From contig JARGFW010000025.1 in the NCBI GenBank assembly GCA_029211085.1, positions 1-36,399 on the forward strand: a DNA stretch of 36,399 bases, read 5' to 3'. The DNA comes from Deferrisomatales bacterium (GTDB lineage Bacteria > Desulfobacterota > Deferrisomatia > Deferrisomatales > JARGFW01). Positions 1 through 9,534 of this stretch are shown one piece after another (position 1 is the first letter of the stretch; each line of letters starts with the position of its first letter). Position numbers and translations under genes: made by a program. Under the pieces are notes generated by a model. It saw only the letters and a program-made list of their open reading frames with translations, did not search any database and had not been told where the DNA came from.

Positions 1-114
1 CAGTGGACGGCATGCGTCGGAATCGGTGGTCGGCTTGGACCGGTACACGCACCCAAGGCCAGATCCCAGGGCAACGCGCGCTGGGATTTCCTCGGAGGTC
101 AGCCCTAGGGCGGT

Positions 115-142
115 TTGACAGCCGGCTGGCTCCAAGTACGGT
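115..142 (+). promoter_or_regulatory. Candidate sigma70 promoter of the cytochrome P460 gene
   Basis: A perfect TTGACA (115-120) is followed after 16 bases by TACGGT (137-142), about 38 bases before the ATG at 180. The -10 match is partial. The same hexamer TACGGT occurs at the candidate cysS promoter in this window. Inferred from sequence only. Confidence 0.4.
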
Positions 143-179
143 GCTCCAACAGAGTGGATTCCAAAGCGGAGGTGGAGAG

Positions 180-689
180 ATGGGATCAGGAGCGAAGAGG
201 CGGGTCGGAATCGCGGCGTTGACGGGGGTGGCCCTGGGAGTTCTGGCGGGCGGAGCGGTTCACGCTGCGGACCGTGCCGCGGTAACCGGGGTGGTGATGC
301 CCGAGGGGTACCGAGAGTGGGTGGCGGTGGCGCCTAGCCACCGCACTGACAAGGGGCACATCCGCATGATGCTCGCCAACCCCAAGATGGTGAACGCCTA
401 CCGGGCCGGCACGTTGCCGTTCCCGGACGGTTCGGTCATCGCCAAGTTGGTGTACGAGGCGGTGAAGAGCCCCACCTGGGATGGGGCGGTGGTGCCTGGC
501 GAGCCGGTGATCATCGAGTTCATGGTAAAGGACAGCGCCCGCTTCCCTCAGAACAAGGGCTGGGGGTTCGGGCGGTTCGCCCCGGACGGCACACCCCGCG
601 GCGACGAAGCCCTGTACCAGACCTGTTTTCCCTGCCATCAGGCCCAGGTGTCGGACACGGACTACATCTTCACGCACTGGGCGCCCTGA
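180..689 (+). CDS. Cytochrome P460 family protein (periplasmic c-type haem protein)
   Basis: The 169-residue product has an N-terminal Arg/Lys-rich stretch, a hydrophobic segment (about 9-28) and a likely signal cleavage near AVHA-A (about 29). The mature part carries the compact beta-rich P460-type domain and one C-terminal haem-c motif CFPCH (149-153), placed as in cytochrome P460 and c'-beta proteins. Known members oxidise hydroxylamine or bind NO; which applies here cannot be told, because the cross-linking lysine of true P460 cannot be assigned by eye. The ATG at 180 is chosen because GGAGGTGGAG lies directly upstream (168-177) and because the signal peptide then starts at the terminus. 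It stands alone, convergent with the LysR gene, with no partner oxidase or reductase beside it. Confidence 0.82.
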   Translation: MGSGAKRRVGIAALTGVALGVLAGGAVHAADRAAVTGVVMPEGYREWVAVAPSHRTDKGHIRMMLANPKMVNAYRAGTLPFPDGSVIAKLVYEAVKSPTWDGAVVPGEPVIIEFMVKDSARFPQNKGWGFGRFAPDGTPRGDEALYQTCFPCHQAQVSDTDYIFTHWAP

Positions 690-723
690 CCACCCGGGCC
701 CGTCGCCTTCGCCGGGCGGGAAC

Positions 724-1626
724 CTACCCCGTCTTCCCCTGGGGCAGGTTCCGGCGGGTGTAGCGTACCAGCGCCGCGGTCAGTTCCCGGATCGGACCTG
801 CCTGCAGATCCCAGTGGTGCCAGTATAGGTGGGTGGGCAGCGAGCGCTCCGGTGCGAGGTCCGTCACCTGTCCGGAATCGAGGAGCGCTCCTGACTGGAG
901 ATGGGGCAGCAGTCCGTATCCGAGACCGCCCACGATGGCATCGACGAAACCGTGTGACGACGGAATGAAGTGGTGGGGGAACGGTGGGCAAGGGGTGCCG
1001 TAGAGACCCTCCAGGAAGCGGTTGTGGATGCGGTCCTTGGGGCTGTACACCACCGCCGGCGCCTGCCGCACCGCCGCCTCATGGAAGCCGTTGGAAAACC
1101 AGCGCTGGACGAAACCGGGGCTGGCCACACAGCGGTAGTCCACCCGGCCCAGATAGACGACCGAACACCCCTGCAAAGCCTCGTTGCGGGTGCTGATGCA
1201 CCCCAGCACCTCGCCCAGTTTGAGCAGTTTGTGGGTCTCCTCCTGGTCGTCCACCGCGAAGTGCAGCAGGTAGCCGCGCTCACGGGCCAGATCGGCGATG
1301 GCGGGGGTGAACCAGGTGGCGATGGTGTCTTCGTTGACCCCGATGGATAGGGTGAGCAGTCCGTCCCGGGGCCCCGGTTGCAGGTCGTCCTCCAGGTCAC
1401 GCTCCAGCTGGGTCACCCTGCGGTAGTGGGCGATGAGACGGTTTCCGATGCGGGTGGGTCGCGGGGGGGGCCCGCGCACCACGAGGGGCACTCCGAGTTG
1501 ACGCTCCAGCTGTCGCACCCGCTGGGAGATGGCGGACTGGGTGAGGTGGAGCACCCGCGCGGCCCGGTCGAACCCTCCTTCCTGGCAGACCATCGCCAGG
1601 GCTTCGATCAGTTTGTAGTCGAGCAT
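724..1626 (-). CDS. argP: LysR-family regulator of the ArgP/LysG type
   Basis: This 300-residue protein has the LysR layout: an N-terminal winged helix-turn-helix (about residues 4-62, with recognition-helix core TQSAISQRV) and a C-terminal effector-binding domain. The opening LDYKLIEALAMV and the C-terminal LYWHHWDLQAGP stretch match the ArgP (IciA)/LysG branch, whose members sense lysine or arginine and usually activate a LysE/ArgO amino-acid exporter. No exporter gene is found next to it, so the target is unknown. The ATG at 1624-1626 faces an AT-rich leader containing a LysR-like inverted repeat. Family assignment is firm; the ArgP sub-family and effector are inferred from resemblance. 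Confidence 0.85.
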   Translation of the reverse strand: MLDYKLIEALAMVCQEGGFDRAARVLHLTQSAISQRVRQLERQLGVPLVVRGPPPRPTRIGNRLIAHYRRVTQLERDLEDDLQPGPRDGLLTLSIGVNEDTIATWFTPAIADLARERGYLLHFAVDDQEETHKLLKLGEVLGCISTRNEALQGCSVVYLGRVDYRCVASPGFVQRWFSNGFHEAAVRQAPAVVYSPKDRIHNRFLEGLYGTPCPPFPHHFIPSSHGFVDAIVGGLGYGLLPHLQSGALLDSGQVTDLAPERSLPTHLYWHHWDLQAGPIRELTAALVRYTRRNLPQGKTG

Positions 1627-1647
1627 GGCTAATGATTAGCAGAATTG

Positions 1648-1669
1648 ATTCAGCTTCACAATAATGAAT
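1648..1669. promoter_or_regulatory. Possible LysR-type operator
   Basis: ATTCA (1648-1652) and TGAAT (1665-1669) form a perfect inverted repeat separated by 12 bases, in the only AT-rich stretch of the neighbourhood and just upstream of the LysR start at 1626. The shape fits a T-N11-A LysR box used for autoregulation. Not tested beyond symmetry and position. Confidence 0.35.
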
Positions 1670-1769
1670 TTCCGTTCCTCAGTACTCCCCCCTATGCTTC
1701 TCCCTCGGGACGCTGGTTGTCCCGCGCCGGTTCAGTGCACGGGCCTGCGTGCCCGAGAGGAGGGAAGTC

Positions 1770-1994
1770 GTGAGTCACATGGAAGCGGAGTTTCAGTTGC
1801 AGCAGTTTCTGCGGTCCTTGCCGCAGAGAGAGGCTGCGGAGCCGGCCTCAAGAGCGGCCAGGGGCGGGGTGGTTCGGGTCGCGGCGGGATGGGGGCTGAT
1901 CCCGTTGTGGAGTCTCGTGCGGTGGTGCACCGTGGCGACAGGGCTGACCGGGGGACTCAGCCGCGCCGGAACACTCCGAACGCGATGCGGGTGA
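1770..1994 (+). CDS. Possible small protein, unrecognised
   Basis: An open frame of 74 codons starts with GTG at 1770 behind an excellent ribosome-binding site (GAGGAGGGAAG, 1755-1765) and has a second in-frame ATG at 1779. The product would have a charged N-terminus (about 1-30) and a moderately hydrophobic middle (GVVRVAAGWGLIPLWSL and onward). The last 38 bases overlap the 3' end of cheR on the opposite strand. It is similar to no family I recognise. It lies divergently from the LysR regulator, where a target gene would be expected. The strong ribosome-binding site is the main support; high GC makes chance open frames common here. Confidence 0.3.
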   Translation: MSHMEAEFQLQQFLRSLPQREAAEPASRAARGGVVRVAAGWGLIPLWSLVRWCTVATGLTGGLSRAGTLRTRCG

Positions 1995-2790
1995 AGCCGG
2001 GCGGGGCGGTGTCCAGTTCGTCGGATTCCCCCACGAACAGGTATGCGCCCCGGGGCAGGATGGCGCGGAAGCGCCCCAGGAGCTCTTGTTGGGCCGGTTC
2101 GTCGAAGTACATCAGCACGTTGCGGCAGAAGATGACGTCGAACTGGTCCTTGAGGGGATCGGCGTTGGATTGCAGATTGAAGCGGCGGAAGCGGATCCGG
2201 CGGCGGATCTCCGGGCTGATGCGCAGGTGGCCCGGGGGGGTTTCGGCGTCGCGCACCAGGTACTTGAGGTGCCACTCCTGGGGAATCTGCTGCAGGCGGT
2301 CCTCCGGGTAGGAACCGTTCCTGGCGGTGCGCAGCACCCGCCGGTTGATGTCGGTGGCCAGGATCTGGAAGTCGTACCACTCGGCGTTCTCCACCGCTTC
2401 TTGGAACGCGATCGCCACCGAGTAGGGTTCTTCCCCGCTGGAGCAGCCCGCGCTCCACACCCGCACCCGGTCGCTGCCCTCCGCTTCCTTGCGGGCCACG
2501 ATCTCGGGAAACACCTCGGCGCTGAGCGCGGCGAACTGGCTCTCCTCCCGGAAGAAGTAGGTGTAGTTGATGGTCACCGCGTCGAGCAGCGCTGGAATCT
2601 CGTCGCGGCCCCTGTTGCCCCGCATGCGTTCCCGGTAGGCCCAGAACGAGTCGAGACCCAGGTTGCGCACCCTGCGCCCCACCCGAGACTCCAACATGCC
2701 CCGTTCCCGCTCGCCCAGGAGGATTCCCGAGTGGCGGTACACCAGGTCGGTAAAGAACGCGAAGAGGGTGTCGTCGAAGGTGTCGGTCAT
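1957..2790 (-). CDS. cheR: CheR-type chemoreceptor glutamate methyltransferase
   Basis: The product (277 residues) transfers methyl groups from S-adenosylmethionine to glutamates of chemoreceptors in the cytoplasm. The N-terminal helical CheR_N domain covers about 5-60. The family signature NYTYFFRE (75-82) follows, then the SAM-binding loop SAGCSSGEEPYS (113-124), ATDIN (145-149) and FDVIFCRNVLMYFD (217-230). The length is normal for a single-domain CheR with no TPR extension. No receptor, CheA, CheW or CheB lies beside it; a CheV gene occurs 26 kb away. It is flanked by a LysR gene and uvrB, so it looks like an orphan chemotaxis gene. Start ATG at 2788-2790; no clear ribosome-binding site. 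Confidence 0.93.
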   Translation of the reverse strand: MTDTFDDTLFAFFTDLVYRHSGILLGERERGMLESRVGRRVRNLGLDSFWAYRERMRGNRGRDEIPALLDAVTINYTYFFREESQFAALSAEVFPEIVARKEAEGSDRVRVWSAGCSSGEEPYSVAIAFQEAVENAEWYDFQILATDINRRVLRTARNGSYPEDRLQQIPQEWHLKYLVRDAETPPGHLRISPEIRRRIRFRRFNLQSNADPLKDQFDVIFCRNVLMYFDEPAQQELLGRFRAILPRGAYLFVGESDELDTAPPGFTRIAFGVFRRG

Positions 2791-2937
2791 TGGTTCGCGA
2801 GTCGCACGGGAAGACGGTCGACGATTTCAGAGACTACCTGATTCACTCCCGGGCGGCTATCTTCCGATCGCTGGTTTCACGGTTGACCCGTACCGCACCG
2901 GTCTCCACGGCACCTGCCTCGGCTTGGGTGTAGGGGG

Positions 2938-4962
<2,025 letters not shown>

Positions 4963-4998
4963 GAGAGGGAGCCCTCCGTGGCAAGATCGGAATGCCGG
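4963..4998 (+). repeat. Intergenic repeat, copy 1
   Basis: A 36-base unit beginning GAGAGGGAGCCCTCCG and ending GGAATGCCGG. It matches copy 2 (5011-5046) at 27 of 36 positions by hand alignment. It abuts the uvrB start codon and contains its ribosome-binding site. Confidence 0.55.
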
Positions 4999-5010
4999 GG
5001 GTGGGGCCGC

Positions 5011-5046
5011 GAGGGGGAACTCTCCGCGACGCGATCAGAATCCCGG
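5011..5046 (+). repeat. Intergenic repeat, copy 2
   Basis: Second 36-base unit, same orientation, start-to-start distance 48 bases from copy 1. Its CTCTCCGCG (5020-5028) is also the left arm of a perfect 9-base inverted repeat with copy 3. Confidence 0.55.
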
Positions 5047-5135
5047 ACGTTGGATGGGGTGGGGTGGGTAGATGGGGGATATGTCCCGTCTCGGTGTGTC
5101 GCTCATGGCGAGCGGTTCGCTTGCTGTGCGGCCCG

Positions 5136-5164
5136 GTCGCGCCGCGGAGAGCTCCTCCTCGCTC
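5136..5164 (-). repeat. Intergenic repeat, inverted copy 3 (partial)
   Basis: Read on the minus strand, this stretch (GAGGAGGAGCTCTCCGCGGC and onward) resembles copy 2 over about 25 bases with roughly 20 identities. CGCGGAGAG at 5143-5151 pairs exactly with 5020-5028, so the transcript of this gap could fold into a long stem. The whole 4963-5236 gap contains these repeats and no convincing gene. Confidence 0.45.
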
Positions 5165-5236
5165 TTTGGGCGGGGAAAGGAGCGGGGCCGGCCCCGCCAC
5201 CTCCCGGCGTCCTAGCCTCCTAGCGTCCCAGCTTAC

Positions 5237-6718
5237 TCACCGCTTCATCGTCCAGGTGGTGCCTTCCGGTCCGTCCTTGAGTTCGATGCCCAGTTCCGCC
5301 AGTTCGTCCCGCACCTGGTCGGCTTTCGCCCAGTCCTTGGCTGCACGGGCGGCGGTGCGCTCGGCGATCCTGGCTTCGATGGCGATGTCCTCCAGTCCGG
5401 CGCGCTCCAGCCCTTCCTGGCGCTGCCCCAGGAAGTAGGCCGCGGGTTCTTCCTGCAGGAGGCCCAGTACCCCGCCCAGCCTGCGCAGACTGTTCCGGGC
5501 GTAGCCCAGCACGGCCAGGGATCGCTCGCTGGGTGCGAATCCCTCGTGCAGATACGCCCCCACCTGCCGGGCGCAGCGGTGGAGGTGGCCCAGTGCCTCG
5601 GCGGTGTTGAAGTCGTCGTTCATGGCCTGGTCGAAGTCGTTGAACAGGCCCAGTACCGCTTCGTGCACGGTGCGTTCGCCGTTACCCAGTTCCGCCACCG
5701 GCACCTGGTTCGGCACGGCCTGGCCGTCCAGGGCCTGGCCCAGGCGTTCCAGCGTTCCGTACAAGCGGTCCAAGCCGGCGGCAGCGTCGCGCAGGGAGGA
5801 CTCCGTATAGTCCACGGGGCTGCGGTAGTGGTGGGAGAGCAGGAACAGGCGCAGCACCTCGGGGTGCACGCTAGCCAGCACGTCGCGGATGGTGAAGAAG
5901 TTGCCCAGGCTCTTGGACATCTTCTCCTTGTCGATGTTGACGAAGCCGTTGTGCACCCAGTAGCGGGCGAACGGCTGGCCGGAGTCGGCCTCGGCCTGGG
6001 CCACCTCGTTCTCGTGGTGGGGGAACACAAGGTCCTTCCCGCCGCCATGGATGTCGAAGGTCGCGCCCAGGTACTTCTGGCCCATCACGGTGCACTCAAT
6101 GTGCCAGCCGGGACGGCCTGCGCCCCAGGGACTGTCCCAAGACGGCTCCCCGGGCTTCGACGCCTTCCACAGGGCGAAGTCCAGGGGGCTCCTCTTGCGT
6201 TCGTCCACCTCCACCCGGGCTCCGGCCTCCAACTCGTCGAGGGGCCGCTTGGAGAGGCGGCCGTAGGCCGGGTAGCTCTGCACCGAGAAGTACACGTCCC
6301 CGTCAACGGCGTAGGCGTGACCTGCCTGCTCCAGGCGCTCGACGTGCCGGATCATCTCCTGGATGTGGTCGGTGGCCAGGGGCTCGCGGGTGGGGCGCTC
6401 CACACCCAGGGCGTCCATGTCGCTGTGAAACGCCTCGATGTAGCGTCCCGCGAGTTCGGCGGAGGACACGCCCTGCTCGTTGGCCCGGCGGATGATCTTG
6501 TCGTCCACGTCGGTGAAGTTGCGGACGTACTCCACCTCGTAGCAGGAGTACTTCAGGTAGCGGAAGATCACGTCGAACACCACCGCGGAGCGGGCGTGGC
6601 CGATGTGGCACAGGTCGTATACCGTTACGCCGCACACGTACATGCGCACGTGCCCCGGTTCCAGGGGCTCGAACGGGTCCTTCTGGCCGGTGAGGGTGTT
6701 GTAGATCTTGAGCGCCAT
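5237..6718 (-). CDS. cysS: Cysteinyl-tRNA synthetase
   Basis: This class I aminoacyl-tRNA synthetase charges tRNA-Cys. The 493-residue product has the nucleotide-binding HIGH motif (HIGH 38-41), the catalytic zinc cysteine in YVCG (C29), a WHIEC zinc-site segment (about 205-209), [14 protein letters not shown] (about 225-238), and KMSKS (266-270). The DALR-type anticodon region and a C-terminal extension follow. I chose the ATG at 6718 ([11 protein letters not shown]) rather than the upstream in-frame start at 6769, because the conserved N-terminus begins there and a candidate promoter overlaps the longer form. It is transcribed alone toward uvrB. Confidence 0.97.
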   Translation of the reverse strand: MALKIYNTLTGQKDPFEPLEPGHVRMYVCGVTVYDLCHIGHARSAVVFDVIFRYLKYSCYEVEYVRNFTDVDDKIIRRANEQGVSSAELAGRYIEAFHSDMDALGVERPTREPLATDHIQEMIRHVERLEQAGHAYAVDGDVYFSVQSYPAYGRLSKRPLDELEAGARVEVDERKRSPLDFALWKASKPGEPSWDSPWGAGRPGWHIECTVMGQKYLGATFDIHGGGKDLVFPHHENEVAQAEADSGQPFARYWVHNGFVNIDKEKMSKSLGNFFTIRDVLASVHPEVLRLFLLSHHYRSPVDYTESSLRDAAAGLDRLYGTLERLGQALDGQAVPNQVPVAELGNGERTVHEAVLGLFNDFDQAMNDDFNTAEALGHLHRCARQVGAYLHEGFAPSERSLAVLGYARNSLRRLGGVLGLLQEEPAAYFLGQRQEGLERAGLEDIAIEARIAERTAARAAKDWAKADQVRDELAELGIELKDGPEGTTWTMKR

Positions 6719-6759
6719 GGGGGTTGCGCATCCTTTCGGGGCCGAAAATCGCCGGGCGG

Positions 6760-6788
6760 ACCGTACCAAAGAGGGTCCCGGAAGTCAA
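6760..6788 (-). promoter_or_regulatory. Candidate sigma70 promoter of cysS
   Basis: On the minus strand TTGACT (plus 6783-6788) is separated by 17 bases from TACGGT (plus 6760-6765), 42 bases upstream of the cysS ATG. The spacing is ideal, the -35 has five of six matches and the -10 is weaker. The lack of any other -35-like box nearby supports it. Confidence 0.45.
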
Positions 6789-6803
6789 AGCCATGACGCG
6801 GTG

Positions 6804-8246
6804 CTACAGGGCGGGGGCGAACTCTCGGGGAGCGCCCTGGGGGCGAGCATCCGTGTCCTCGGGGCCGAGATCCAAGGCTTCCAGTTCCGCCCGTACCGCG
6901 TCCTTCTCCGGCCCGTCGGCCAGCAACTTCAAGGCGGCGGTGAACTGGCGACGGGCCAGGTCCCGTTGGCCTTTGTCGGCGTGGTAGCGGCCCAGTTCCG
7001 CGTACCCTTCCCCGGCGCGGCCGGCCTTGCCCAGGGCCAGGCCGCGGTAGTAGGGCAGCTCCTGCCAGCGGGCGTTGGTCTCGCGCAACTGATCGTACAC
7101 CGCCAGGGCCTCTGCGCCGCGTTCCGTCTCCAGGTAGGCCCACCCCAGGTCGCGTAACACCGCCGGGCCGGCTGCGTTGTCGCGGCGCAGGGCCTCCAAC
7201 AGGGCCAACCCCTCCCCTACCCGGCCCTGTCGCAGGCGGGTCGCCGCCAGTTCGTGGAAGGCCTCCGGATCCCCTGGGGCCAGGCGCTCGGCCTGCTGCA
7301 GTTCCGCGACCGCTTCCTCGAACTGCCCCTGTTTGCGCAGCAGCAGCGCCAACCCCAGATGGGCGGCGGGGCTGGTCGCGTGGGCTCGCACCCGTTCCTG
7401 GAACAGCCCCATGCCCCAGGGCCGCGGATCACCAACCAACACCCGGGCTTGGGCACGCCACAGGCCCTCCAGTTGCTCTGCACCCGGGGCCGCCTGGGGA
7501 GCGTCGCGAAGGCTCGCGGAGAGGTACGCCGTGCGGTTCGCGGGCAGGGGGTGGGTGAACAGATAGGCGGGTATACCGTCCGGGGTGGGGGTGGTCTTGC
7601 GCAGCGTTTCCATGAACCGCACCATACCCCAGGCGTCATACCCCGATGCCTGCAGGGCGCGCACCGCCCGGCGATCCGCGTCCTCCTCGTCGAAGCGGCT
7701 GTACTGCAGCAACTTGGCCTGGGCGCCGGCCAGCGCGAAGCTGGTCGCCGCGACGGCGAGCTCCGGGTTGCCCAGGAAGATACCGGCGAGCACCGCGGCC
7801 GCGGTGGCCACATTGACCCTGCCGGCTTTCTCGGCCCGGTAGGCGATGTGGCGGCCCTCCACGTGCCCCATCTCGTGGGCGATCACTCCAGCCAGTTCGC
7901 TCTCGTCGCTGCTGTTGAGGATCGTCGAGCTGGTGACGAAGATGTAGCCACCGGGCACCGCGAAGGCGTTGATGCTGGGGTCGGCCACCACGTAGAACTC
8001 CATCGCGAACTCGCTGGCTCCCATCGCCTTGCTGAAGGTGTCGCCGATGGCCTTGAGATACGCCTCCAGGTACGGGTCGTCGAGCACCACACTGGAATGG
8101 CGCACCTGTCCCAACACCTTCTTGCCGATCTTGCGCTCCTCGGCTTTGGACATGATCGCAGCCCGGGCGGGCGGGGCGGGCAGGGTGGCACAACACAGGG
8201 CGGCCAGGGTCAACCACACGGCTAGGCGACGCAACGGGGAGCTCAT
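6804..8246 (-). CDS. M48-family periplasmic metalloprotease with C-terminal TPRs (BepA-like)
   Basis: The 480-residue product starts with a signal peptide (positive RR near 6-7, hydrophobic core 8-22, probable cleavage near ARA-A about 29). The M48 zinc protease domain has HEMGH at 124-128 and the third metal ligand glutamate in FDEEDADRRA (about 187-188). After about residue 290, degenerate tetratricopeptide repeats run to the end. This order is that of BepA/YfgC, which handles outer-membrane protein assembly and quality control at the BAM complex. The ATG at 8246 is preferred over the longer open frame because it puts the signal sequence at the N-terminus. It is divergent from the chelatase gene. 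Confidence 0.9.
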   Translation of the reverse strand: MSSPLRRLAVWLTLAALCCATLPAPPARAAIMSKAEERKIGKKVLGQVRHSSVVLDDPYLEAYLKAIGDTFSKAMGASEFAMEFYVVADPSINAFAVPGGYIFVTSSTILNSSDESELAGVIAHEMGHVEGRHIAYRAEKAGRVNVATAAAVLAGIFLGNPELAVAATSFALAGAQAKLLQYSRFDEEDADRRAVRALQASGYDAWGMVRFMETLRKTTPTPDGIPAYLFTHPLPANRTAYLSASLRDAPQAAPGAEQLEGLWRAQARVLVGDPRPWGMGLFQERVRAHATSPAAHLGLALLLRKQGQFEEAVAELQQAERLAPGDPEAFHELAATRLRQGRVGEGLALLEALRRDNAAGPAVLRDLGWAYLETERGAEALAVYDQLRETNARWQELPYYRGLALGKAGRAGEGYAELGRYHADKGQRDLARRQFTAALKLLADGPEKDAVRAELEALDLGPEDTDARPQGAPREFAPAL

Positions 8247-8377
8247 TCCGGCACGGTAGCGCAATTGCGTCCACGGTGGAAGCCGCTGCCTTCCCGGCCG
8301 GCCGGCTCCGTGGTAGCATCCGCGACCTTCCACCGCAGCCACCGCCGTGCTCCGGACACACGGCCCGAGAGGACGTC

Positions 8378-9463
8378 GTGCCCCACTCCGAGGTGTACCC
8401 CTTCTCTGCCCTGGTGGGGCAGGAGAAGATGAAGTTGGCGCTGATTCTCAACGTGATCGACCCCACCATCGACGGGGTGCTGATACGCGGGGAGAAGGGC
8501 ACCGCCAAGTCTACCGCGGTGCGCGCCCTGGCCCGACTGCTGCCCGAGATCCCCGTGGTGGCGGACTGCCCCTACCGCTGCCATCCCACTCGCCAACGGG
8601 AGATGTGTGCGACCTGCCGTCAGCGCCTGGAGGCGGGAGACCAACGGCCCGTGGCGGTCGAGCGCATGCGGGTGCTGGACCTGCCGGTGGGGGCCACCGA
8701 GGACCGGGTGGTGGGCTCCCTGGATCTGGAGCACGCCCTCCAGGCGGGCCAGAGCCGCTTCGAGCCGGGCCTGCTGGGACGGGTGAACCGCGGCATCCTG
8801 TACGTGGATGAGGTGAATCTATTGGAGGACCACATCGTCGATGTGCTCCTCGACGCCGCGGCCATGGGGGTGAACCACGTGGAGCGCGAGGGGGTCAGCT
8901 ACACCCACCCCTCCCAGTTCGTGCTGGTGGGCACCATGAACCCCGAGGAAGGGGATTTGCGCCCCCAGTTGCTGGATCGCTTCGGCCTGTGCGTGGATGT
9001 GACGGGCATCCGCGACCCGGCTCAACGGGTGGAGGTGATCAAGCGCCGCCGCGCCTACGAGGCCGACCCCGCTGGATTTCGGGATGCCTGGGCGGACGCC
9101 GACGGCCACATCGGCGAAGCCCTGGTGCGGGCCGAGAAACTGCTTCCATCGGTGACCGTGGACGACGACACCCTGGAGGTGATCGCCACCCTCAGCGTGG
9201 ACCTCGGGGTGGACGGCCACCGCTCCGACGTGGCGATGGTCAAGACCGCATCGGCCCTGGCTGCGTTTCGCGGCCGCACCCGTGTCGTCGAGGAGGATCT
9301 GGCCGAGGCCGCCCCCCTGGTGTATTCCCACCGGGTAAAGAAGGGCGCCCTGGACGAGAAGCTCCTCTCCGAGGAGGAGACGGTCACCTCCATCCGCCGC
9401 ACCCGCGACAAGCAGAAGGCCCGCAAGCCCGCCAAGGCCCCTAAAAAAAAACTTCCGGCCTGA
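8378..9463 (+). CDS. AAA+ chelatase subunit (ChlI/BchI-like; N-terminal part of a chlD-type gene)
   Basis: The 361-residue product is an AAA+ ATPase of the magnesium/cobalt chelatase family. Walker A is GEKGTAKS (38-45) and Walker B is LYVDEVN (141-147), followed by LLEDHIVDVLLDAA and the TMNPEEGDLRPQLLDRF segment. Four cysteines (C64, C68, C77, C80) sit in the CPYRC and CATC motifs, an insertion I associate with the fused ChlI-ChlD type linked to cobaltochelatase rather than with phototroph BchI. The start is GTG at 8378, with GAGAGG five bases upstream. The last codons are CCT AAA AAA AAA CTT, then GCC TGA. The VWA subunit continues in the -1 frame, so this may be the short product of a frameshifting gene. 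No cobN or bchH is in the window. Confidence 0.88.
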   Translation: MPHSEVYPFSALVGQEKMKLALILNVIDPTIDGVLIRGEKGTAKSTAVRALARLLPEIPVVADCPYRCHPTRQREMCATCRQRLEAGDQRPVAVERMRVLDLPVGATEDRVVGSLDLEHALQAGQSRFEPGLLGRVNRGILYVDEVNLLEDHIVDVLLDAAAMGVNHVEREGVSYTHPSQFVLVGTMNPEEGDLRPQLLDRFGLCVDVTGIRDPAQRVEVIKRRRAYEADPAGFRDAWADADGHIGEALVRAEKLLPSVTVDDDTLEVIATLSVDLGVDGHRSDVAMVKTASALAAFRGRTRVVEEDLAEAAPLVYSHRVKKGALDEKLLSEEETVTSIRRTRDKQKARKPAKAPKKKLPA

Positions 9464-9491
9464 ACCCGGTCAAGAAGGAGGCCGACCGGGT
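9443..9491 (+). promoter_or_regulatory. Putative programmed -1 frameshift / slippage site
   Basis: Nine consecutive A (9443-9451) stand as three AAA lysine codons in the ChlI frame, three codons before its stop TGA (9461-9463). Twelve bases after the run, ACCCGGTC (9464-9471) and GACCGGGT (9484-9491) form a perfect 8-bp stem with a 12-base loop. A -1 shift on the A run leads straight into the VWA frame, which has a stop (TAA 9442-9444) only immediately before the run. A run of nine A can also cause RNA polymerase slippage with the same outcome. Confidence 0.6.
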
Positions 9492-9534
9492 CGTCCTCGA
9501 GGAACGGATCTACGGGGCCCGGGGTGAGTTTCGC

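Noticed and set aside
63-87. ATCCCAG/CTGGGAT inverted repeat upstream of the cytochrome gene
   Set aside because: A 7-bp stem with an 11-base loop and only three T after it; insufficient to call a terminator or operator.
4963-5236. SOS (LexA) box expected upstream of uvrB
   Set aside because: I found no CTG-N10-CAG-type site in the gap; the repeats there do not resemble one.
5546-6796. Long open frame opposite cysS
   Set aside because: Shadow of cysS in GC-rich sequence; no ribosome-binding site or recognisable domain.
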